Assembly: GCF_017498505.1 (NCBI RefSeq)
Contig: NZ_CP071798.1
Coordinates: 1,819,501-1,883,500 of the forward strand
Length of the DNA stretch: 64,000 bases
Reading direction: 5' to 3'
Source of the DNA: Sporosarcina sp. Te-1
Lineage (GTDB): Bacteria > Bacillota > Bacilli > Bacillales_A > Planococcaceae
The notes beneath the pieces are model-generated. The model was not told the origin of the DNA. It was given only the letters and a program-made list of their open reading frames with translations, and did not search any database. A program made the position numbers and the translations under genes. The stretch's first letter is position 1. The number at the start of each line of letters is the position of its first letter. Below, piece after piece: positions 18,003 to 27,127 of the stretch.

Positions 18003-19814
18003 TTACAGGGCCATTCTTTTCTCGATAAAATCTTTTAAGACGTGAATAGCCATTACACAATCATTCAAGTCCGTCCATTCTTCAGGATTGTGGCTAATCC
18101 CCTTTTTGCTGCGCGCGAAAATCATGGCAGTTGGAACGTCCCGGCCAACCACCATAGCATCATGCCCGGCGCCGCTCACCAGTTCCATCGGTTCCAGTTC
18201 AAAACGTGCGATGGACTCTTTTAAATCAGCAGTGAGGCGCGGATCGATCAACAATGGATCGACTGCTAACATTTCTTCATGGCTCACGCTGACGTTGTAT
18301 TGCTTCCCTGCCGATTGCGCCATTTCGATAATAGCTTCCACAAGCTGCTCTCGTTCTTCCAGCAAGATGTCCCGCACATCAACCGTCAACTCAACTTTCT
18401 GCGCAATGACGTTAATGCCATTCGGGTAAACATTCAATTTACCGACGGTTGCGACAGCTGTTTCGCTAAATTGCCGTGGCAAGTCCGCCAACTGATGAAC
18501 AAATAAACCAGCTGCCACAACAGGATCTTTCCGATCATCCATCGGTGTATTCCCCGCATGTCCCGCTTCTCCATCAAAGGTGAAATTCATCCATACCGGA
18601 CCCGCAATTCCTTTTACGACCCCGACAGGCAAATTGTTCTGTTCCAAGCGCTTTCCTTGTTCGATATGCAATTCCACAAACAACTCGACCTCATTCATGT
18701 TTCGTTTCGCTTGCCATACGTCGTTCAATGAACTTCCATATTCCTCCATGACCGCAGCAAAGGATTTCCCTTCTGCATCCTTCAACCGGGCGGTCTCTTC
18801 AGCACTCAATTTTCCAACCATCGCGTGGCTGCCTGTCAAGCCGGTGCCGAATCGTGACCCTTCTTCATCAGAAAAGATGACAACTTCATAGGACGTTTTC
18901 GGACGATATCCCGTGGACTTCCACGCTTCTGCTACCTCTAAAGCCGCAATGACTCCAAGCGGCCCATCGAAATTCCCGCCATTCGGCACACTGTCCACGT
19001 GGGAGCCGGATAAAACGACTCCTTGATCGTCGTTGCCTTTCAAGCGGCCGAATACATTGCCGACGCCGTCTTCCCTTACGTCCAAGCCCGCCTCCTTCAT
19101 CCAGCCCATCACGACCTGTTTCGCTTCCTTCTCTTCTTTTGAAAAACCGGGCCGGTCCACTCCTCCATCCCTCGTCTTGCCAATCTTGGACAGTTCACTC
19201 AAACGGTTTGCGACCCGCTTTCCATCTATTCCACCAGATGATAAGGTGTGATCATAATCTGACATCAAACGTTCATACAGACGTTCTTTCATTGTCGCAT
19301 CCTCACTTTTCTGTTTTAAATTTTCCATTGGCTTGTCAGAATAGGGACGATTCCACTTGTCGTATACATAATAAATCAACATCGGCATGACAGATAAGAT
19401 AGTAATAAGAATAGCTAGCTCCAGGAAGAGAGAGTTGACCTGATAAACAGGTGTTTTTAAGTCCATCAAATCCTTGATCGGGTCAGCTCCCAAAGAAAGA
19501 AGAATGAGGGCAAACACGAGTTCAAACCCCCATGTCCTGAGCTGGATGATTTTTTCGGGAAACTCGACTTGAAACCAGGCTTCAAATGGAAGTTTCTTAG
19601 CCGAATAAGAAGACATCCACTTATGCAAGCCAAACCCGGCCATACAGATGATCCCTAGCAGAAGCAATTCCAAAATCGAATAACTGAGCACCTGGCTCAT
19701 GAGGAAGGTCAACGAACCGAGCAGTACGAGCCCTAAAATGATGGTGCTCCCTTTTCGCTTCCATTCTGTTTTCCTCTCTGCACCTGGCTTCACCGCCGCT
19801 TGCTTTATGGTCAT
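18003..19814 (-). CDS. M20 carbamoylase/allantoate-type amidohydrolase with N-terminal membrane domain
   Basis: A 603-residue protein. Residues 1-175 contain about four transmembrane helices (near 24-43, 46-65, 95-112 and 125-148). Residues about 180-603 form a complete M20 hydrolase of the N-carbamoyl-L-amino-acid hydrolase/allantoate amidohydrolase/hydantoinase type (SGSHVDSVPNGGNFDGPLG, FSDEEGSRFGTGLTGS, ELHIEQGK, SGAGHDA). The soluble family is about 410 residues, so the membrane part is an extra domain; the frame is continuous. The active site is inferred to sit on a membrane anchor. Its ATG overlaps the NUDIX stop by four bases. Confidence 0.85.
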   Translation of the reverse strand: MTIKQAAVKPGAERKTEWKRKGSTIILGLVLLGSLTFLMSQVLSYSILELLLLGIICMAGFGLHKWMSSYSAKKLPFEAWFQVEFPEKIIQLRTWGFELVFALILLSLGADPIKDLMDLKTPVYQVNSLFLELAILITILSVMPMLIYYVYDKWNRPYSDKPMENLKQKSEDATMKERLYERLMSDYDHTLSSGGIDGKRVANRLSELSKIGKTRDGGVDRPGFSKEEKEAKQVVMGWMKEAGLDVREDGVGNVFGRLKGNDDQGVVLSGSHVDSVPNGGNFDGPLGVIAALEVAEAWKSTGYRPKTSYEVVIFSDEEGSRFGTGLTGSHAMVGKLSAEETARLKDAEGKSFAAVMEEYGSSLNDVWQAKRNMNEVELFVELHIEQGKRLEQNNLPVGVVKGIAGPVWMNFTFDGEAGHAGNTPMDDRKDPVVAAGLFVHQLADLPRQFSETAVATVGKLNVYPNGINVIAQKVELTVDVRDILLEEREQLVEAIIEMAQSAGKQYNVSVSHEEMLAVDPLLIDPRLTADLKESIARFELEPMELVSGAGHDAMVVGRDVPTAMIFARSKKGISHNPEEWTDLNDCVMAIHVLKDFIEKRMAL

Positions 19815-20293
19815 ACGTGCCGATCCAGCTTCACATGGAATTCTGGATGCGTGACATAATTCATATACCTGACGTTCCCATCAAATGCTAGATACGCTTG
19901 AAAGCGGGTTCGATAGGCAGGAGCGGTAATATAGTCGAGGACATGTTCCTTTTGGACCCACCGGCAATCGGATGTTTCTTCCGATGTGCACAGCTCCCCA
20001 CCGACTGGATAACATGCAAAATCCATCATCACTTTCGTTGGCACGTCCGTAACGCCGTCATGCCATTTATGTATGCCCGTATTGGAATATATCCCAATAA
20101 GTTTTGCCACTTTCACATCGATGCCGCTTTCCTCCTTTACTTCCCGGACTACGGCATCCATCACATTCTCTCCCACTTCCACTTGTCCCCCAGGAAAAAC
20201 CCACCCGCCATGTTGCGTTTTGACGAGTAAAATATTACCTTCCTTGTCTTCTACAATTCCACCAGCAGCAACAATATGTGTTGGCATTGCCAT
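19811..20293 (-). CDS. NUDIX hydrolase
   Basis: A 160-residue NUDIX protein with the signature box GGQVEVGENVMDAVVREVKEESGI, shown here only as its family pattern G-x5-E-x7-REVxEExG. The start chosen is the ATG at 20293, preceded by GGAAGGGG; upstream in-frame starts lack a ribosome site. NUDIX enzymes cleave nucleoside diphosphates linked to other groups; the substrate is unknown. It follows a metallophosphatase gene by 22 bases and overlaps the M20 gene. Confidence 0.85.
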   Translation of the reverse strand: MAMPTHIVAAGGIVEDKEGNILLVKTQHGGWVFPGGQVEVGENVMDAVVREVKEESGIDVKVAKLIGIYSNTGIHKWHDGVTDVPTKVMMDFACYPVGGELCTSEETSDCRWVQKEHVLDYITAPAYRTRFQAYLAFDGNVRYMNYVTHPEFHVKLDRHV

Positions 20294-20315
20294 TTCCCTA
20301 TCCCCTTCCTTTTTA

Positions 20316-21392
20316 TCATCCAAGACATTCTTTCGGTATCCAGCCGACGCTCCCATCGTGCGTCTTGACGAGAATGAATCCATCGCATGCATTATTCACA
20401 ATAGAGACAAATTCTCCCTCTTCCACACTGAGAAACGTCGTGCTCACATCGCTTTTGCACATACCGTTTACGATGTACTCATTCTTCACCCATTGCTGGA
20501 TACGCAAGTTTTTATTTTCACATAGGGTAAAATACATTTCTCTCTGAATCTCTTCTAACTCATAGTTCGGATAGGTAACCGTTCCACAGTTATTCGTCTG
20601 ATCCTTATGGGCTCGCCGGATCACCGCTATCGGCAGTTCATCCACATAGTCATACAAAATATCGCTACCCTCCCAGATAAGCGCATTCAACTGGCCATCC
20701 CGTTTGATGCCGTTCCCTCCATCTAGCGCAATCACTTTTTTGGTTTCATCAATAACCGGCGAATTGGAACTGATGGCAGCCGCCCGGTAATTGACGACCG
20801 GCCAATGCCCAACAATGACAGGCTTATCCACCATATGGCCCTGCTCATAGAAGGAAGGCATGGACAAAGCATTCGCCAAGCTCGTATGTTGCCAGTCTGG
20901 CCGATTTTCAACTCCTGCATGGATGATAATGAACTCATCTGTTTCAAATGCTACCGGCAAATCTTCCAGCCAATCGAGTGTTTCACCGTAATGGTCACGA
21001 TAAAACGCCCCAAGCTCTTGCAATGAGGAAAAGTCATCGAGTTGTGCATCATGCTGCTCTAGCATTTCATTTAATATGGAATAAGGCTGTTTCACCATAT
21101 AGTTTTTTATGCCTTCCACATTGTCATAGACATAGCGGTGAACGATGTCACAATTTCCTTTTGTAAGGAAAACACGCTCCGACCCGGCAACCAGCTCTCT
21201 GGCAAAGGCGACCGTCTCGAGGCTGTCTGGCCCCTTCTCACACAGGTCTCCGTTGATGAATAGGTAATCATCCGGTGTATAGTTCACTTTCGTAAGCAGT
21301 CGTTTAAACAAAGGCAAATTGGCATGCACATCCGAAATGATGATAACCCGTCTGTTTTTATCCAACTCTACTTTTCTACAATCTAACAACAT
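20316..21392 (-). CDS. Calcineurin-like metallophosphatase with C-terminal SH3-like domain
   Basis: A 358-residue protein. Residues about 16-240 carry the metallophosphoesterase motifs SDVHAN, NGDLCEKGPDS, TKGNCD (an N-C-D variant of GNHD), IIHAGVENRPD and VGHWPV. They resemble PrpE/ApaH-type phosphatases acting on phosphoproteins or diadenosine polyphosphates. The last 80 residues look like an SH3-type beta domain (VEEGEFVSIVNNACDGFILVK). The start has GGGAG upstream. It heads the three-gene minus-strand group phosphatase, NUDIX, M20 amidase. Confidence 0.82.
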   Translation of the reverse strand: MLLDCRKVELDKNRRVIIISDVHANLPLFKRLLTKVNYTPDDYLFINGDLCEKGPDSLETVAFARELVAGSERVFLTKGNCDIVHRYVYDNVEGIKNYMVKQPYSILNEMLEQHDAQLDDFSSLQELGAFYRDHYGETLDWLEDLPVAFETDEFIIIHAGVENRPDWQHTSLANALSMPSFYEQGHMVDKPVIVGHWPVVNYRAAAISSNSPVIDETKKVIALDGGNGIKRDGQLNALIWEGSDILYDYVDELPIAVIRRAHKDQTNNCGTVTYPNYELEEIQREMYFTLCENKNLRIQQWVKNEYIVNGMCKSDVSTTFLSVEEGEFVSIVNNACDGFILVKTHDGSVGWIPKECLG

Positions 21393-21687
21393 GATTCGTC
21401 TCCCTACATAATCCTTCTTTACATACTTACCAGTTTATCATATCATTCACTGATTTATTGTAATAGATTGAATCTAATTGACAAAGGACTATACCACATT
21501 AGGAGAGTTCCTACATAAAGTATTGCCTCACCACTCGTACTAACATATAGTCTATAAACTTTGAAATTGCAAAGCGTTTTATCTACAAACTTACACATGT
21601 ATGTCATGCATTTTTTAAATCAATTACAAGTAAAACTAAACATAATTGTTTTACAAATCATTCGTTTCATGCTACTGTCTAATCAAC
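21393..21687. other. Divergent intergenic region
   Basis: AT-rich DNA between the phosphatase gene (minus) and the tetR-type gene (plus). Apart from the TetR operator at its right end I see no gene or stable structure. Confidence 0.4.
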
Positions 21688-21704
21688 AGACCGGTGGTCG
21701 GTCC
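21688..21704. promoter_or_regulatory. TetR operator, copy 1
   Basis: AGACCGGTGGTCGGTCC has the half-sites GACCG and CGGTC separated by five bases, 23 bases upstream of the regulator start. The same half-sites with the same spacing recur at 22553 before the hydrolase gene. Confidence 0.75.
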
Positions 21705-21726
21705 TTAGAATAGAAGGAGAGATTGT

Positions 21727-22356
21727 ATGGACAACAACATGTCAAAAAGAGAGGAAATTATTCAAATAGCTCTTAGATTATTCATGGAAAAAGGATATGA
21801 ACATACGACAATCAATAATATTATTCAAGCTGCCAATGTTTCCAAAGGGGGAATGTATCACCACTTCAAATCGAAAGAAGAAATATTGGATGTGGTGATC
21901 CACCATTTAATTGATGAAGATAGCGCACGATTTAAAACTATGATTGAAAACGAAAATATGACTGCCATAGAAAAATTAAATGGGCTGTTCATGTTAACAG
22001 AACATATGCCTGAAAAGTTAGAAGAAGTAAATGAGTGTATAGCGAGGAACCAAGACTCTTTGTTTGATTATCGAGCACAAGAATTAAGTAAGGAACGTTC
22101 CATCCCTTATATCGTAGAAATCATCAGACAGGGGATGAAAGAGAACATTTTTCAAACTGACTATCCTGAAGAGACAGGGGAATTTTTCTATCTCCTTGCC
22201 GATTCAATTTTTGTTGACATGCAGAAAAATGCCGACAAAAAGAAAATTGAGCAGAAAATAAATGCGTTCGTACATGTAATCAGTCAATCACTATGCATTC
22301 GGGCAGAAGAATTAGAACCGATGAAAAAGAGTATGCTGGGCCAATTTATTAAATAA
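21727..22356 (+). CDS. TetR/AcrR family transcriptional regulator
   Basis: A 209-residue regulator. The N-terminal TetR helix-turn-helix spans about residues 8-54 (ALRLFMEKGYEHTTINNIIQAANVSKGGMYHHFKSKEEIL), shown by the family pattern G-Y-x2-T-T and MYHHFKSKEEIL. The C-terminal ligand domain is unrelated to any regulator I can name. Operator-like palindromes lie directly upstream of this gene and of the beta-lactamase-like hydrolase gene that follows, so it most likely represses itself and that hydrolase. Confidence 0.88.
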   Translation: MDNNMSKREEIIQIALRLFMEKGYEHTTINNIIQAANVSKGGMYHHFKSKEEILDVVIHHLIDEDSARFKTMIENENMTAIEKLNGLFMLTEHMPEKLEEVNECIARNQDSLFDYRAQELSKERSIPYIVEIIRQGMKENIFQTDYPEETGEFFYLLADSIFVDMQKNADKKKIEQKINAFVHVISQSLCIRAEELEPMKKSMLGQFIK

Positions 22357-22701
22357 AGGACGGAATGGGATGAGGTAACTACTTTTATTCATAATGATCG
22401 GATTTATTTCCAACCGTGAATATGGGAATGCAGATTACTCCTCCCTTTCCGGCTAAACTCAATAAATTTCTGCGCAGCCAGGAACATCTCCAACGGGGAT
22501 TGGAAGCGAAATTGATTAATTCATTATTATTGTACTTTCCTTTCTATTTTACAGACCGACGTTCGGTCTCCCATTTTCGGGTAGTTTTACAAAAAGCAAA
22601 TAGTTCTTCACGTGACCTGCAATTATGACTCGCGCCGTTGCTTTTTGAAAGCCTATAACAAAAGAAAGCTTAATCAAATGATAAGAGAATGGGGTATATT
22701 G
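22357..22701 (+). other. Intergenic region before the membrane hydrolase gene
   Basis: About 345 bases. It holds the second TetR operator (22553-22569). A 70-codon open frame inside it crosses the operator, has no good ribosome site and is not considered a gene. Confidence 0.4.
22553..22569. promoter_or_regulatory. TetR operator, copy 2
   Basis: AGACCGACGTTCGGTCT is a perfect inverted repeat with the same GACCG-N5-CGGTC layout as the site at 21688. It lies about 130 bases upstream of the hydrolase start. Confidence 0.78.
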
Positions 22702-24612
22702 ATGAGAAAACTACTATTTATAATGGTTATCGGATTTTTATTGATGCCAACCAACACATTTGCCAAGGAAAAAGTACTTCCTTCCGGCATGCCTGTGGAG
22801 GATGTGGAACAAACCGTTGATGCCATTATGGAAAAGTATATTGGTAAAGACATACCTGGTGTTGCGATTGCGATTGTTCAAGACGGAGAGGTCATTCTGT
22901 TAAAAGGATATGGACAGTCAGACATTGAGAAAAACATACCGGTAGACCCGGCGAAAACAATTTTTGAGGCCGCTTCTGTTTCAAAAGTTTATACTTGGAG
23001 TGCGGTCATGCAACTGGTGGAGCAAGGTAAAATAGATTTGGATGCTGACATACGAGAATATTTGCCCAACGATTTTCTTAAATTAGACTTCGATGAAAAA
23101 GTTACCATGCTGCATTTGATGAATCATACAGCAGGTTTCGAAGAGAAAACTGAGTATTTATTCACTTATGACCCTAAAGATATTATTTCGTTGGATGACT
23201 ATATGATGAACGAAAAACAGCCAAAACAAGTTCATAAACCTGGCGCCATCACTTCCTACTCCAATTACAGCACAGCTTTAGCAGGTTATATCGTCCAACG
23301 CGTATCCGGCCAGCCTTTTGAAGAATATATGCAGGACCAAGTGCTTGGAAAGCTGCAGATGGATAATTCTTCTTTTAAACAAAATTGGGAGCAGATGAAA
23401 ACCACAATTGCCAGCAAAGGATTTGGTTACGAAAAGAACGGCGACCATTTTGAAACAGCACCGAATATTTATGTATCAGAAAGTCCAGCAGGTTCCTTAA
23501 ACACTACAGCAAGTGACATGGCTAAATTTATGCTTGCACATTTAAATCAACAACAAACGGGTGAATTCCAATTATTTCAAGATAACGAAACACTTCGTAC
23601 GATACATGACCAATCCTATAGTCCAAATCCCCAGATGCCAGGGAATGCCCACGGCTTTTGGGAACGATTGAATGGAGAGTATCGTATGATTGAGCATGGT
23701 GGCAATTTGTTAGGCTACACGGCTTTGTTATCCTTACTCCCGGAACAGAACTTCGGGCTGGCGTTTCTCACAAATGTTGCGAACGAATCATCCAATTTAC
23801 GAATCGATCTGTATAACGCTCTAGTAGGTGATGAGAAAAAAACAATTTCAGTCACTCGCAGTGAACATGATCAAATGGTGCAAGGAACTTATCGAGTGGC
23901 ACGTGGAGTTTACTCTAACTTTTTAAGCTTTGTACCTGTCTTGGGTAATGATAGCGATTTTAAAATTAAGAAACATGAAAAAGGAGGAATTAATGTCCAG
24001 ACTCCTTTTAAAGAAGAATTTCATTATGTTGAAACAGCTCCATTTTTTTACGAACGAGTTGGCGATGACTTGTCACTTATGGATAAACTGGGATTAGATA
24101 TGAGTCGGATGGCGTTTGTAATGGATGATAAACAAAACGTAAGCAAAATGTCCTTTGGAGTCATCTCTGACAACATTCCTGTAAAGATAATGGATCGAGT
24201 TTCTACAAATATGGTGTTACTTTCTATATGCCTAGTTACGTTTATATTGTACACGCTTTTCTTTGTCATTCGTTTGATTAGACGCCTGTTCAAATCTAAA
24301 AATGGAAAAGCATCACCTAGTTCAACAAGTTACCGGTTCACAGCAATACTAGCCGGCATAGGAATACTTGTTTTTGTGAACCTGGTTATCTTATTTTCCC
24401 GCTTTATACCAGACCCAGTTCAAAGCTTGGCACCTTTGAAAATTCATATAGGTATCAATTGGTTGTTCCCGATTGCGACACTAGTTTGCGGTTATTTTAT
24501 TTTGAAAAATCTCAAACAAACATCACTCGCGGGAAGGATATTTCAAATTCTGTTGATTCTTGTATCTATATTATTTTGTATATTCTTATACCACTTTCAC
24601 TTTTTGTATTAA
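22702..24612 (+). CDS. Membrane-bound beta-lactamase-like serine hydrolase
   Basis: A 636-residue protein from the ATG at 22702, chosen because the first 21 residues then form a signal peptide (RKLLFIMVIGFLLMPTNTFA). The catalytic domain (about 33-400) has S92-x-x-K95, Y186-S-N188 and an HGG near residue 333, the class C beta-lactamase/penicillin-binding protein layout. The C-terminus has about four transmembrane helices (near 507-530, 551-571, 588-605, 615-634). Such proteins act on peptidoglycan stem peptides, D-amino-acid peptides or esters outside the cell. Regulation by the adjacent TetR protein is inferred from the shared operator. Confidence 0.87.
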   Translation: MRKLLFIMVIGFLLMPTNTFAKEKVLPSGMPVEDVEQTVDAIMEKYIGKDIPGVAIAIVQDGEVILLKGYGQSDIEKNIPVDPAKTIFEAASVSKVYTWSAVMQLVEQGKIDLDADIREYLPNDFLKLDFDEKVTMLHLMNHTAGFEEKTEYLFTYDPKDIISLDDYMMNEKQPKQVHKPGAITSYSNYSTALAGYIVQRVSGQPFEEYMQDQVLGKLQMDNSSFKQNWEQMKTTIASKGFGYEKNGDHFETAPNIYVSESPAGSLNTTASDMAKFMLAHLNQQQTGEFQLFQDNETLRTIHDQSYSPNPQMPGNAHGFWERLNGEYRMIEHGGNLLGYTALLSLLPEQNFGLAFLTNVANESSNLRIDLYNALVGDEKKTISVTRSEHDQMVQGTYRVARGVYSNFLSFVPVLGNDSDFKIKKHEKGGINVQTPFKEEFHYVETAPFFYERVGDDLSLMDKLGLDMSRMAFVMDDKQNVSKMSFGVISDNIPVKIMDRVSTNMVLLSICLVTFILYTLFFVIRLIRRLFKSKNGKASPSSTSYRFTAILAGIGILVFVNLVILFSRFIPDPVQSLAPLKIHIGINWLFPIATLVCGYFILKNLKQTSLAGRIFQILLILVSILFCIFLYHFHFLY

Positions 24613-24643
24613 GATTAAGAGGCTGCTAGCTTAAAAGTTTACG

Positions 24644-24680
24644 GAGGAGGAGAGCAGACTCTCCTTCCTCTCTCTTGCTA
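24644..24680 (+). terminator. Hairpin after the hydrolase gene (probable terminator)
   Basis: A purine-rich strand at 24644-24654 pairs with CTCTCCTTCCTC (one bulge) around a CAGA loop, then a pyrimidine-rich tail ends in TTGCTA. A related hairpin follows the Rgg gene at 27094. Confidence 0.5.
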
Positions 24681-24694
24681 AAGCCTATTAATTT

Positions 24695-24716
24695 TGGTTT
24701 ACGGTCCCGTAAACCA
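24695..24716. terminator. Palindromic hairpin between hydrolase and amidohydrolase genes
   Basis: TGGTTTACGG and CCGTAAACCA form a perfect 10-bp inverted repeat, 12 bases from the end of the minus-strand amidohydrolase gene. There is no strong T run in either direction, so it may be a weak bidirectional terminator or a binding site. Confidence 0.4.
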
Positions 24717-24727
24717 TATTTCAAGAG

Positions 24728-26074
24728 TTAGACGCTCATTTTTTCATACTCAGCCAAAAATTTCTCCTGCTCTCTGTCCAAGTATTCTTTAGTCGGAATT
24801 CGCCCCAGTATTTCCTCCTGTGTGTACATACGCCCACCTTTAATGATCCGATCAATATCCCGAGTATGTTGAATATCCTCCAAAGGATTTTGATTTAAAA
24901 TGACCATATCGGCAATGGTACCTTCCTTAATTACCCCAATGTCCTTCATATGAATGGATTTCGCTGCTTTAATTGTCGCTGCCTGTATTGCTTCCATTTC
25001 CGTGAACCCAATTTCGACAAACAGTTCCAGCTCTCGGTGCAGTGCCATCCCAGGCCATGTCCAAACGCCACCCGGTGTGTCTGTTCCGGTTACAACCGTC
25101 CCCCCCAATTCATGATAGATTTTTGCAATGTATTTAATAAATTGAATTTGGCTCCCCAACTGTTTTTTCCATGCTTCCACCATATCCTTTTTGGACATTG
25201 TCAGCCATAAATCTTTAAGACCGCCTTCCCTGTCAACCGTTTCCGTTACGGCATTTGACGGATGCCAATACGAAGGCATTTGAACAATCTGGTCAAATAT
25301 AGTTAAAGTGGGACAAAGGTTTACATTATACTGGATCATATGCATACATAAGTCTTTTATTTTTTTCTTGTCCGGACGCTCCCAGTCAATTTCATCCCAG
25401 ATTTCCTGTTCCGCCAGCGGGTACCAATCCGGATAAATGGCTTGGATGAAACCCGATGCATGCTCAAACCATTTCACACCTAATTTCGCCGCATCCAGCG
25501 CGTTTATTTGTGAGGAATGAATTAAATCACAGCTTACCTCGAGTCCCAATTTGTCTGCTTCTGACACAACGGCTTCCATCACCTCTTTGGAAATCCATCC
25601 ATACACCTTAATGAATTGTGCGCCTGCATCTTTTTGTCTTTGCACTTCCCGTCTCCCCTCCACGGGATCATCAGTGACAAAATTCCCGTAGCTTGTGGGC
25701 CCCCATAATCCAGGCGGTCCATCGATCATCCGATCTGCGGAATATACCCTCGGTGTTGGTGCGTCAATAGGTGATTCAATTAGTTTTTTTAATTGAAATA
25801 CATTCCCTGCCGTATTTCGAACGGTGGTCACTCCCGAGGCAACAAAGTGCCCTGCAAAGTCTTCTCTAATGTGACAGTGCATGTCAATTAAACCGGGAAT
25901 AATGTATTTCCCTTCTACATTAATCGTTTCAGTTCCCTGTGGTAAATCGCTGTCTTCAACAAAAACACTTTGAATGTGTCCATGGTTTACCTCAATAGCC
26001 CCTTTAAAAGATGTCCCATTTTCCACGTCAATAATGGTGGCATTCTTCAAGATAAAATTCTTTGGTACGTCCAT
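24728..26074 (-). CDS. Amidohydrolase-superfamily metalloenzyme (imidazolonepropionase/prolidase-like)
   Basis: A 448-residue amidohydrolase. Metal-site residues are H66-x-H68 (IDMHCH), K156 (FIKVYGW), H186 (DLIHSS), H205 (FEHASG) and the aspartate in GTDTPGG near residue 336, the binuclear lysine-bridged subtype. Its beta-sandwich ends (ATIIDVENG and GTIADMVIL) are typical. Members hydrolyse Xaa-Pro or other dipeptides and cyclic amides; the substrate is not clear. It stands alone, divergent from an Rgg-type regulator that may control it, and has no signal peptide. Confidence 0.82.
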   Translation of the reverse strand: MDVPKNFILKNATIIDVENGTSFKGAIEVNHGHIQSVFVEDSDLPQGTETINVEGKYIIPGLIDMHCHIREDFAGHFVASGVTTVRNTAGNVFQLKKLIESPIDAPTPRVYSADRMIDGPPGLWGPTSYGNFVTDDPVEGRREVQRQKDAGAQFIKVYGWISKEVMEAVVSEADKLGLEVSCDLIHSSQINALDAAKLGVKWFEHASGFIQAIYPDWYPLAEQEIWDEIDWERPDKKKIKDLCMHMIQYNVNLCPTLTIFDQIVQMPSYWHPSNAVTETVDREGGLKDLWLTMSKKDMVEAWKKQLGSQIQFIKYIAKIYHELGGTVVTGTDTPGGVWTWPGMALHRELELFVEIGFTEMEAIQAATIKAAKSIHMKDIGVIKEGTIADMVILNQNPLEDIQHTRDIDRIIKGGRMYTQEEILGRIPTKEYLDREQEKFLAEYEKMSV

Positions 26075-26164
26075 ATTCGATTCCCCCTGTTAGTAAAATG
26101 TAACTTTAGTGTACTGGATCATTTTGCTGGAAGAATTTTTTTCTCATATAGTGGAATTCAGTCG

Positions 26165-26189
26165 CCGATTGTTCAGAATCGGATATAAT
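26165..26189 (+). promoter_or_regulatory. Rgg-gene promoter -10 with overlapping palindrome
   Basis: A perfect TATAAT lies at 26184-26189, 30 bases before the regulator start. Just upstream CCGATT-N6-AATCGG (26165-26182) is an inverted repeat in the spacer region, a possible autoregulatory operator also serving the divergent amidohydrolase gene. No good -35 is present, which would fit an activator-dependent promoter. Confidence 0.4.
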
Positions 26190-26218
26190 CGAGGTATTGT
26201 TATGAGAGGAAGCTTGGT

Positions 26219-27091
26219 ATGAAAAAATATGGAGTAACAGTGAGAAAGATTCGGGAACAAAAAGGATATACGTTGCAGCAGTTGTCTTCAGGCATTTTAT
26301 CTGTATCCTTTTTATCAAAATTTGAGCGCGGCGAATCGGATATTTCGCTTGGCCACATGTCCCATCTTTTAGAGAAGCTCTTCCTCACATTTGAAGAATT
26401 TTTTTATCTTCATGAGGGTGTTGGCCTCGAGCAGATAGAATATTTTTTTGACAAGGCACGCGAGGCATATGTCAATCGGGACTTGGAGCAGTTAAGACAG
26501 CTAAGAGAAGTAGCACTTGATAAGTGGGAAACCCACGACTTGGAAACATTTCGTTGCAGTACGTTAATGTTGGATGTATACGAAGGCATCATAAGCAATC
26601 AAATGATTAATTCTAGCGAGGATACTCTTGATTTTTTATATACCTATCTTTTTGACGTAGAAGTTTGGGGATATTATGAGTTGAGATTGTATAATTCTAC
26701 GATGTTTCTTATGCCGCCCGAAATGATTATGAAACTTTCTAAGATTGTCTTTGAAAAGAGCCAGCGATATAGGAATTTTAAGGAAATCAATAAAGTGATT
26801 ATCGCCATTCTCATGAATACACTTACATATTTGCTTGCTGGATCGACACTTTATGTGGAACAATACAAAGTTTTCTTGGGTTATTTGGAAAGCTTGAATA
26901 TCCCGGAAGATGATCTTTACACAAGAAATTCACTGTTGCAAATAAAAGGAAACTATGAAATTAAAATCGGCAATCGAGAAAAAGGCATAGAAATGGTCAA
27001 AAAAGCTATTTCTATTTACACCGATCTGGGATCAAGAGAACTTGCAGCTACCGCCGAAAATTATTTACGAATTGTGTTGGGTCAAACATAG
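26219..27091 (+). CDS. Rgg/GadR/MutR family transcriptional regulator
   Basis: A 290-residue protein with an N-terminal XRE-type helix-turn-helix (residues 7-60, with REQKGYTLQQLSSGILSVSFLSKFERG) and a C-terminal TPR-like helical repeat region, the Rgg layout. Rgg proteins of streptococci sense imported short peptides. I searched both sides for a short hydrophobic-peptide gene and found none that is convincing, so the inducer may be encoded elsewhere or be metabolic. The divergent amidohydrolase gene is the likely target. Confidence 0.82.
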   Translation: MKKYGVTVRKIREQKGYTLQQLSSGILSVSFLSKFERGESDISLGHMSHLLEKLFLTFEEFFYLHEGVGLEQIEYFFDKAREAYVNRDLEQLRQLREVALDKWETHDLETFRCSTLMLDVYEGIISNQMINSSEDTLDFLYTYLFDVEVWGYYELRLYNSTMFLMPPEMIMKLSKIVFEKSQRYRNFKEINKVIIAILMNTLTYLLAGSTLYVEQYKVFLGYLESLNIPEDDLYTRNSLLQIKGNYEIKIGNREKGIEMVKKAISIYTDLGSRELAATAENYLRIVLGQT

Positions 27092-27093
27092 GC

Positions 27094-27125
27094 GGGAGGA
27101 GGACAGCGAGGTCTCCTCCCTCTCC
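27094..27125 (+). terminator. Hairpin after the Rgg gene (probable terminator)
   Basis: GGGAGGAG pairs with CTCCTCCC (27094-27120), extended by one wobble pair, directly after the stop codon. The tail is pyrimidine-rich and ends TCTCCTGCTA, very like the hairpin at 24644. Confidence 0.5.
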
Positions 27126-27127
27126 TG

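Noticed and set aside
22416..22628. 70-codon open frame between the TetR gene and the hydrolase gene
   Set aside because: No ribosome site, overlaps the operator at 22553, and no recognisable sequence pattern.
26205..26225. Short peptide frame overlapping the Rgg start (six codons)
   Set aside because: Too short and too charged to be a typical Rgg signalling peptide; overlap with the start codon is likely chance.
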